Positions 24,309-29,032 of a stretch of 29,032 nucleotides of DNA are shown piece by piece. Below the pieces are notes generated by a model, which ran no database searches, was not told the origin of the DNA, and saw only the letters and a list, made by a program, of their open reading frames with translations. A program made the position numbers and the translations under genes. Source of the DNA: JALYUA01 sp038229875 (lineage in GTDB: Bacteria > Acidobacteriota > Thermoanaerobaculia > UBA5066 > Gp7-AA6); assembly GCA_038229875.1 (NCBI GenBank), contig JBBROA010000046.1, positions 1 through 29,032 of the forward strand. Direction: 5' to 3'. The first letter of the stretch is position 1, and each line of letters starts with the position of its first letter.

Positions 24309-25585
24309 ACCGGAAACGCGTTTTTCCCGGCGAACACACCGGCGGCGCCGAGCTCCTCCTCGATCTCGAGCAGCCGGTTGTATTTCGCGAGCCGCTCGCC
24401 GCGGCAGGCGGAGCCGGTCTTGATGAGGCCGCTGTTGACCGCTACCGCCAGGTCCGCGATCGTGTCGTCCGAGGTCTCGCCGGAGCGGTGAGAGACGATC
24501 GTGCGGTATCCGTTCGTCTGCGCCATGCGCACCGCCTCGAGCGTCTCCGTCACGGTGCCGACCTGGTTCAACTTCACCAGCAGCGCGTTGGCGATGCCGT
24601 CGGCAATGCCCTCGGCGAGGATCGCGGGCGTGGTCACGAAGAGGTCGTCGCCGACGAGGAGCATTTTCCCGCCGAGCTCCCGGGTGGCGAGCGCCCATCC
24701 CTTCCGGTCGCCCTCCGCGAGGCCGTCCTCGATCGAGGCGATCGGATACGACGCGGCGAGGTCCGCCCAGTACGCGACCATCTGTTCCGGCGAGAACGTC
24801 TTCTTCTCACCGGCGAGCACGTACTTGCCCTTCTGAAAGAACTCGGACGCGGCGGGATCGAGCGCGATGACGACATCCCGCCCGGGCTTGTAACCGGCCG
24901 CCTCGATCGCAGACATCAGGAGGTCGAGCGCCTCGCGCGAGGACCCGATGTCGGGCGCGAAGCCGCCCTCGTCGCCGACGGCAGTGGAAAGGCCCTGCTT
25001 CTTGAGCTTCGATTTCAGCACGTGAAAAATCTCGACGCCCGCGCGGAGCGCTTCCGCGAACCGCTCGAAGCCGATCGGGCACACCATGAATTCCTGCGGG
25101 TCGAGACGGTTGTCGGCGTGCACGCCTCCGTTGATGACGTTCATCATCGGGACCGGCAGTGTCCGGGCGGCGGCGCCGCCGAGATATCGGTACAGCGGGA
25201 GGCCGGAAGCTTCGGCGGCGGCCCGCGCCACGGCCATCGACACGCCGAGGATCGCGTTCGCGCCGAGCCGCCCCTTGTTGGGCGTCCCGTCGAGCTCGAC
25301 TAAGATCCGATCGATCAGCGCCTGGTCCCGCGCGTCCGTCCCCTGGATCTCGGCCGCGATCTCTCCATTGACGTGGGCGACGGCTTTGAGCACGCCTTTG
25401 CCGGCGTAGCGCTTCGAGTTGCCGTCCCGGAGCTCTAAGGCCTCGCGCTCTCCCGTCGACGCGCCCGAGGGGACGCCGGCGCGGCCGGTCGCGCCGCCGG
25501 AAAGCAGGACCTCGACTTCGACCGTCGGGTTTCCTCGCGAGTCCAGGATCTCGCGCCCGAGGACCCCTTCGATCAAAAAGCTCAA
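24305..25585 (-). CDS. eno: Enolase (phosphopyruvate hydratase)
   Basis: A 426-residue enolase, converting 2-phosphoglycerate to phosphoenolpyruvate in glycolysis. All hallmarks are present: REILDSRGNPTVEVEV (about 11-26), the mobile loop PSGASTGE, GANAILGVSMAVARAAA, DEGGFAPD, SIEDGLAEGD, the metal ligand in LVGDDLFVT, LVKLNQVGTVTETLEA and the C-terminal VSHRSGETSD. The start is a TTG at 25585 with AAGGAG ten bases upstream; no better in-frame start exists, and the N-terminal SFLIEGVLGREILDSR fits the family. It lies 19 bp after the phosphohexomutase gene and overlaps the ftsB-like gene, giving a likely three-gene operon. Confidence 0.97.
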   Translation of the reverse strand: MSFLIEGVLGREILDSRGNPTVEVEVLLSGGATGRAGVPSGASTGEREALELRDGNSKRYAGKGVLKAVAHVNGEIAAEIQGTDARDQALIDRILVELDGTPNKGRLGANAILGVSMAVARAAAEASGLPLYRYLGGAAARTLPVPMMNVINGGVHADNRLDPQEFMVCPIGFERFAEALRAGVEIFHVLKSKLKKQGLSTAVGDEGGFAPDIGSSREALDLLMSAIEAAGYKPGRDVVIALDPAASEFFQKGKYVLAGEKKTFSPEQMVAYWADLAASYPIASIEDGLAEGDRKGWALATRELGGKMLLVGDDLFVTTPAILAEGIADGIANALLVKLNQVGTVTETLEAVRMAQTNGYRTIVSHRSGETSDDTIADLAVAVNSGLIKTGSACRGERLAKYNRLLEIEEELGAAGVFAGKNAFPV

Positions 25586-25604
25586 GGCCGCGTCACTCCT
25601 TCAC

Positions 25605-26996
25605 TCACACTTTCAGCAGGTCCTGCGCGGCCTCGGCGAGCGCGGAAACCTCCTGCTCTGAGCTGGCCTCCACGTACACCCGCGCCACAGGCTCGGTCCC
25701 GGATTCTCGAACCAGAATCCACGAACCGTCCGCGAAAATCAACTTCATTCCGTCCAGGAGGTTCACGGAGGCGACGCTCGTCCCCGCGAGGCTCTCCGGC
25801 GGTGAGGCGCGGCGCCGGGCGAGGGCCTGGCGCGCCTCCGCGGAGAGAGGCAGGTCGACGCGGCGCGAGATGAAAGCGCCGATGTCCGCGACGAGGTCCC
25901 GCGAGAGCTCGCCGAGCGTCTTCCCCGTCGCGCCGAGCATCTCGGCGACCAAGAGGTCCGCGAGAATGCCGTCTTTCTCCGGAACGTGACCCTCGACGGT
26001 CAGGCCGGCGCTCTCCTCGCCTCCGAGCAGAATCTCGCCCGCGATCAGCTTCTCGCCGATGTACTTGAACCCCACCGGCGTTTCGTAGAGCGGCACGCCG
26101 TACTTCGCGGCGATCGCGTCGAGAGCGTGCGTCGTCGCGACGCTCCGTGCGATACCACCGCGGCGCCCCTTCCGCCCGAGAAAGTCATTGGCGAGAAGCG
26201 CGAGGATGTCGTTCGGCTGGATGTACGCGCCGTTTTCGTCGCAGATCCCGAAGCGGTCCGCGTCGCCGTCGCACGAGAGACCGAGACGGGACCCGTTCGC
26301 GACGACGGCTCGGCCCAGTCCGACCAGCTCCTTTTCGCCGCACTGGGGGGATTGCCCGCCAAAGAGCGGGTCGGGCTTCGCATTCAAGCTTTCGACCGAA
26401 GTTCCACACGCATTCAGGTAGCCGTCGAGGAACCCGGCCGAGGTGCCGAAGCGGAAATCGACCGAGAAGCGGGGGTCTCCGCGTGCGACGTCGGCCCCGC
26501 GCACTTTCGCGCCGAGATCTTTCAGGTAGGGAGGCACGGGATCGAATTCCGCGACGCTCTCGGGTGCCGGGGGCGGCATTTCCGGGATCTCCGCCAGGAA
26601 AGCCTCGATGCGCGAGGTCACTTCGGGCAGCGCAGGCGCGCCGTCCGAGGTCGAGAACTTGATCCCCAGATACTGAGGCGGGTTGTGGCTCGCCGTGAAA
26701 TTCACGCCTCCGGCCGCCCCGCGGCGCCGGATCTCGAACGCGAGCACGGGCGTCGGGATGGGACGGCTGGACATCTCCGCCTGGAACCCGGCCGCCTGAA
26801 GGATCCGGGAGGCCTCCGCGGCAAAGCGGCCCGCCAAAAATCGCGTGTCGTACCCGACGAGAACCAGCTGGCCCTGGCGGCCTTCCGCCTCGAGCGTCCG
26901 CGCGATGGCGGCGATGACCCGTCGAGCGTTGCCGAACGTGAATTCCTCGGCGAGAACGGCCCGCCAGCCCGAAGTCCCGAATCGGATCGACACCAT
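25605..26996 (-). CDS. Phosphoglucomutase/phosphomannomutase family protein
   Basis: A 463-residue alpha-D-phosphohexomutase. Four active-site loops are visible: the phosphoserine loop FTASHNPPQY, the metal loop SCDGDADRFGI, the sugar-binding loop LGGEESAGL and the phosphate loop RESGTEPVARVY. The GEESAG form favours glucose phosphates over glucosamine phosphates, but the exact substrate is not proved. The start at 26996 gives the standard N-terminus IRFGTSGWR and has AGAGGTG six bases upstream; the open frame continues far upstream through CAP-gene antisense. It is the first gene of the mutase-eno-ftsB run, and the 61-bp spacer to the divergent CAP gene must hold both promoters. Confidence 0.93.
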   Translation of the reverse strand: MVSIRFGTSGWRAVLAEEFTFGNARRVIAAIARTLEAEGRQGQLVLVGYDTRFLAGRFAAEASRILQAAGFQAEMSSRPIPTPVLAFEIRRRGAAGGVNFTASHNPPQYLGIKFSTSDGAPALPEVTSRIEAFLAEIPEMPPPAPESVAEFDPVPPYLKDLGAKVRGADVARGDPRFSVDFRFGTSAGFLDGYLNACGTSVESLNAKPDPLFGGQSPQCGEKELVGLGRAVVANGSRLGLSCDGDADRFGICDENGAYIQPNDILALLANDFLGRKGRRGGIARSVATTHALDAIAAKYGVPLYETPVGFKYIGEKLIAGEILLGGEESAGLTVEGHVPEKDGILADLLVAEMLGATGKTLGELSRDLVADIGAFISRRVDLPLSAEARQALARRRASPPESLAGTSVASVNLLDGMKLIFADGSWILVRESGTEPVARVYVEASSEQEVSALAEAAQDLLKV

Positions 26997-27057
26997 GTGC
27001 TCACCTCTTGTCCGGTGACCGGGAAGGAGACGCCCGGGCCCTGCGTTGCCGTGACGG

Positions 27058-28197
27058 ATGACCCTCAAATCGGAGGCTCGTCGTCTGCCGACCCGCGGCG
27101 GCGATGATGTCACTACGGGGAGAACCGGCGCAAAGGTCCCGAGGACGGCGGCCGCTCTCCTGCTCGCCGCCGTATGCCTCCCGCTGACGCTCGCCTGCGC
27201 GGTATCGGAGTCGGAGGTTTGGACGGCGGGCGCATCGCGGCGTCCCCTCGAGCTGCGGGCGCCACAGCTCGACCGGCCGCTCACCGAAAGAGCGCCCGAC
27301 CCGTCGCGGCCGGGAGATCCGGTGAAGGCTGCGGTGCTCGCTCGCATCAACGCGGACCGCGCCCGCTTCGGCATCGCCCCCGTCGCCTGGGACGACGCGG
27401 CCGCGCGTGTCGCCGACGCGTTCTGCGCCCGCCAGATCCAGGAGCGGACACGGGGGCACTTCCTGATGGACGGCCTTCCGCCGTATGCCCGCACGGGCTT
27501 CGCGGGGATCTTCGGTCTTCACTCGCAGAACTCCGTCTCGTGGGTGACGACAGCGCCGAAATTCTCCGAGACGACGATCGCGCTCGCGCTGTCGGGTCAG
27601 GAACAGATGATGGACGAAAAGCCCCCGGCGGATGGCCACCGCGTGACGATTCTCGACCCGGAAGCGACGCACGTCGGCGTCGGGTACTCGGTCTCCGGCG
27701 GGCGATTTCAGATGTCGCAGGAGTTCCTGACCCGCCGCATGGAACAGGTCACGCTGGCAGAGGCCGACGCGGGCGGAGCGGCGATCGTCATCCGCGGCAA
27801 GCCGGCGGCGAACTGGCGCCTGCGCTTCGTGACTATCGCGCGCGAGGAGCCGCCGTCGCCGCTCACCCGCGAGCAGGCGTCGGGAAAGACGAGCTATTCC
27901 TACCCGAAGGCGAGTCTCGCCTACATCCCGGAGGGGATTCGAGGCATGACCGTCGTCGGCATGACGACGGACGACAAGGTCCGGATCCTTCCGGGCCACG
28001 AGTTCCTGTTCACCTTCGCGCCCGACCGCCCGGGCCTCTACACCTTCGAGTTCTACGTGGCAGAGAGCGACGGCTCGCGCCCGAGACCCGGAGGAAGCGC
28101 GACGATCTGGGTCACGGAGCGCGAACACCGCGCGGATCCCGGCGGAAGGCCGCCCGCCGATGCGGCCGTTCCGCCGGCTTCAAAAACTGTCCGCTGA
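27058..28197 (+). CDS. Secreted CAP/SCP-domain protein
   Basis: A 379-residue exported protein. Thirty polar residues precede a hydrophobic signal (about 30-46) ending PLTLACAVS; C47 could be lipidated, but the box is not canonical. The CAP domain (about 88-235) starts with KAAVLARINADRARFGIAPV, continues with WDDAAARVADAFCARQI and the His region RGHFLMDGLPPYAR, and ends with ATHVGVGYSVSGGRFQMSQE. A C-terminal beta domain (about 300-355, FLFTFAPDRPGLYTFEFYV) is of unknown type. No GEN(I/L) motif is seen in the CAP domain, so it is divergent. Bacterial CAP proteins have no general function. The unusually long N-region suggests the true start may be an undetected later codon, though no in-frame ATG is there. 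Confidence 0.85.
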   Translation: MTLKSEARRLPTRGGDDVTTGRTGAKVPRTAAALLLAAVCLPLTLACAVSESEVWTAGASRRPLELRAPQLDRPLTERAPDPSRPGDPVKAAVLARINADRARFGIAPVAWDDAAARVADAFCARQIQERTRGHFLMDGLPPYARTGFAGIFGLHSQNSVSWVTTAPKFSETTIALALSGQEQMMDEKPPADGHRVTILDPEATHVGVGYSVSGGRFQMSQEFLTRRMEQVTLAEADAGGAAIVIRGKPAANWRLRFVTIAREEPPSPLTREQASGKTSYSYPKASLAYIPEGIRGMTVVGMTTDDKVRILPGHEFLFTFAPDRPGLYTFEFYVAESDGSRPRPGGSATIWVTEREHRADPGGRPPADAAVPPASKTVR

Positions 28198-28260
28198 AAC
28201 TACGGAACACGAACCCGAGCGCGAGCCCGTCCCGCTCCCCGTCTAAACTCCCCGCTCAGC

Positions 28261-28587
28261 ATGTTCACGATCCTGGTGGTCTCCCCAGACCCGTCTAACC
28301 TCGCCGGGCTGCTCGACACACACCCATCGGTCGAATTCGTCCGGGCCCGCGACGGCGAAGAAGCCCTTGAAAAACTCGGCCGAAACCGTCGCGTGGACGC
28401 CATCCTCCTCCTCTCCGGCCCCGAAAACGCCGCAATCGCCGAAGAGATCCGGGAAGACAACCCCGCCCCGCCGCCGCTGTTCACCGTCGAAGGCGGAGGC
28501 GAAACCACCCCGCCCTCCCGCCGCCTCCCAGCCGCCTCTCCGCAAAACCTCGTGCAATCGCTGATCGACAGCCTGAGCGAATCCTAG
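28261..28587 (+). CDS. Degenerate receiver-like protein
   Basis: A 108-residue protein whose outline follows a receiver domain: beta-1 FTILVVSPDPSNL (2-14), helix, ARDGEEALEKLG (29-40), beta-3 DAILLLSGPEN (46-56). The acidic pair is reduced to one Asp (D10), the phosphoacceptor position holds Leu51/Ser52, and no conserved Lys is found near the end. The C-terminal half is shorter than usual and Pro-rich. It could be a pseudo-receiver that cannot be phosphorylated, or a decayed gene. A TAAACT box ends 11 bases before the ATG. It lies 63 bp after the CAP gene. Confidence 0.6.
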   Translation: MFTILVVSPDPSNLAGLLDTHPSVEFVRARDGEEALEKLGRNRRVDAILLLSGPENAAIAEEIREDNPAPPPLFTVEGGGETTPPSRRLPAASPQNLVQSLIDSLSES

Positions 28588-28612
28588 GCGGCGCGGCAGC
28601 CCGCTTTCGTTG

Positions 28613-28692
28613 CGAGACTTGTCAGGCTCTAGTTGCCGCCCCTCACCCCGGCCCTCTCCCCCGGCGCACGGGGAGAGGGAGCAGAGCTGCGC
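28613..28692 (+). repeat. Dispersed repeat, long copy B
   Basis: An 80-bp stretch just after the degenerate receiver gene that matches 2994-3059 in reverse complement. It has an extra segment of about 14 bp, which supplies the left arm of a perfect 10-bp hairpin, CCCTCTCCCC (28652-28661) with GGGGAGAGGG (28670-28679). Confidence 0.8.
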
Positions 28693-28704
28693 TGTTTCGA
28701 GGTG

Positions 28705-28956
28705 GCAGCGTAAAGGCTGCGCTTCCGGCGAGCTGGTGGCTAAGCTCGCCCCGAGAGGAGTCTCCCGACCAGAGGGAGGGAGGAGCCTCTCGGGGCGGGA
28801 GCGTGAGCGAACGCAGTGAGCGGAAGCGACGTGGTGGCGGGAGACGAAGCGAACGAAGCTAGCAGGCCGGCGGACGAGGCCGCAACCGGCCGAGCCGCCG
28901 GCCGGTGCCGTCGCCGCGCACGGCGACGGCAGCTCGCGCAGTGAGCGGAGGCGACG
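28705..28956. repeat. Chain of perfect hairpins and a 20-bp direct repeat, noncoding
   Basis: The 405-bp stretch 28588-28992 has no convincing gene. After the dispersed repeat it holds GCAGC/GCTGC (28705-28720), GGCGAGCT/AGCTCGCC (28727-28750), an 11-bp stem GCCCCGAGAGG/CCTCTCGGGGC (28748-28796) and GCCGTCGCCG/CGGCGACGGC (28907-28930). A 20-bp direct repeat with one mismatch lies at 28812-28831 and 28937-28956 (CGCAGTGAGCGGA core). It resembles a composite intergenic repeat element or a structured RNA. Confidence 0.6.
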
Positions 28957-28992
28957 GCAAGCGGTGTTAAGGTAAGGCATTACGGAGTTTCC

Positions 28993-29032
28993 ATGTCTGG
29001 TAGCGGCGGCTGCACCACGGGTAATTCTTATA
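28993..29032 (+). CDS. Possible start of a gene cut by the window edge
   Basis: An ATG preceded by ACGGAG six bases upstream opens a frame of 13 codons (MSGSGGCTTGNSY) to the end of the window. It is too short to identify. Confidence 0.25.
   Translation, partial: MSGSGGCTTGNSY

Noticed and set aside
27001..28128. A 375-codon minus-strand frame opposite the CAP gene
   Set aside because: It is compositionally biased and has no domain; the plus strand has a signal peptide and a CAP domain.

Overview
The window is a high-GC bacterial chromosome segment of about 29 kb with ordinary housekeeping content. Several gene families point to Acidobacteriota or a near relation: a PadR regulator next to an 866-residue ADOP-type (acidobacterial duplicated orphan permease) FtsX/MacB-like permease, a small secreted Cys protein of a type common in that phylum, DUF1579 and several stand-alone receiver proteins. 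This taxonomic placement is inference from gene content; there is no rRNA here.

Left third (1-9.2 kb). msrP (periplasmic Mo-dependent methionine sulfoxide reductase, Tat exported) converges on a secreted thioredoxin-fold protein with a single active-site Cys. A lone PilT-like ATPase follows. On the minus strand lies a three-gene export cassette (HlyD-type adaptor, ABC ATPase, ABC-2 permease). Then come a receiver-only response regulator, the purE-purK pair of purine synthesis, and two more receiver-only proteins on the minus strand; one of these has no ATG, GTG or TTG at its start.

Middle (9.4-19.2 kb). Minus-strand genes encode a DUF1579 protein, a small Cys/Trp protein, a secreted Cys protein, a DUF72 protein and TatA. 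Next is an initiator tRNA-Met with its terminator. The tRNA 3' end and terminator are repeated 224 bp downstream, like the scar of an element that once used the tRNA as attachment site. A PAP2-LssY fusion membrane protein diverges from a radical SAM enzyme of the MSMEG_0568 type. The radical SAM gene overlaps by 4 bp a gene for a secreted protein with nine Cys. This is the most unusual pair in the window. Then the ADOP permease and its PadR regulator, whose start codon lies inside a perfect inverted repeat.

Right third (19.3-29 kb). A translationally coupled DUF2339-DUF3999 envelope pair converges on a likely operon of phosphohexomutase, enolase and an FtsB/DivIC-like division protein. A CAP-domain secreted protein diverges from the mutase. 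A degenerate receiver-like protein follows. The last 400 bp are noncoding: a dispersed repeat (second, shorter, inverted copy at about 3.0 kb) and a chain of perfect hairpins.

Gene junctions in this genome often hold short simple tandem arrays that run into the stop or start codons. No CRISPR array, rRNA, transposase or phage gene was seen.
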